The position numbers and the translations under genes are program-made. A stretch of DNA of 64,000 nucleotides from Cladocopium goreaui. Lineage: Eukaryota; Sar; Dinophyceae; Suessiales; Symbiodiniaceae. Of this stretch, positions 63,904 through 64,000 are shown piece after piece. The stretch's first letter is position 1; every line of letters begins with the position of its first letter. Below the pieces are notes generated by a model. That model was not told the origin of the DNA. It ran no database searches and saw only the letters and a program-made list of their open reading frames with translations. The stretch spans positions 56,001-120,000 of the forward strand of contig CAMXCT020006763.1 in assembly GCA_947184155.2 (NCBI GenBank), read 5' to 3'.

Positions 63904-64000
63904 GGAGGTGTCCTAAAACGGGGGTGCCCCAAAAAATCATCCATTTTAGATAATTTTAGTAGGATTCTCCATGAAATAAACCATCCATTTGGGATACGCC
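63904..64000. mobile_element. Family D foldback element, cut by the window end
   Basis: GGAGGTGTCCTAAAACGGGG and AAATCATCCATTTTAGATAA; the right arm ATAAACCATCCATTTGGGAT is present but its terminal box lies beyond the window. Confidence 0.75.

Overview
This window looks like nuclear DNA of a dinoflagellate, most likely a Symbiodiniaceae-type alga. The evidence is indirect. Coding sequence is broken into very short exons on the + strand, separated by introns of hundreds to thousands of bases full of small inverted-repeat elements. In the one gene I could assemble, introns begin with GT, GC or GA and every internal exon starts with G directly after AG. That mixed-donor / AG|G signature is known from Symbiodinium genomes and is not expected in plants, animals, fungi or bacteria. 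No bacterial genes, rRNA, tRNA or CRISPR array were seen.

The main gene runs from about 20.9 kb to beyond 63.48 kb and probably continues past the window. I assembled 25 exons (mean about 61 nt, about 1.5 kb of coding sequence in 42.6 kb of DNA) whose reading phases all join. Together they encode a secreted GH13 alpha-amylase-family protein. In order they give a signal peptide, the first strand of the barrel (VMPDRFG), a Cys-rich loop, LDYIQG-MGFDCIWVTP, conserved region I (DIVLNH), an enlarged domain B, region V (LADLNQ), region II with the nucleophile (GFRLD), region III with the acid/base Glu (VGER), region IV (DNQD in place of the usual NHD) and the late GDEQG motif. The catalytic core exons are well supported by family comparison. 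The two exons after the signal peptide and several domain B exons are less certain.

Upstream (0-20 kb) there are GC-rich islands that also look like + strand exons (434-513, 8551-8640, 10249-10335, 16952-17052, 19759-19813 and weaker ones). I could not join them into one reading frame or name the protein, so they are listed as unassigned.

Non-coding layout: 2.2-5.25 kb is a stack of three unrelated minisatellites (9-bp, about 59-bp, GC-rich). 5381-7331 is a transposon-like element with perfect 25-bp terminal inverted repeats (TIRs) and four kinds of internal tandem repeat. 60737-61893 is a second TIR element in which the terminal motif is repeated about 14 times inside. At least nine families of roughly 80-160 bp foldback elements (here named A to I, with about 60 copies) fill the introns and spacers. 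One is nested inside another, and several sit within 50 bp of an exon. AT-rich microsatellites, especially 56370-57215 and 18795-19010, make up much of the rest. Nearly all long open frames in the window are products of these repeats and are not genes.
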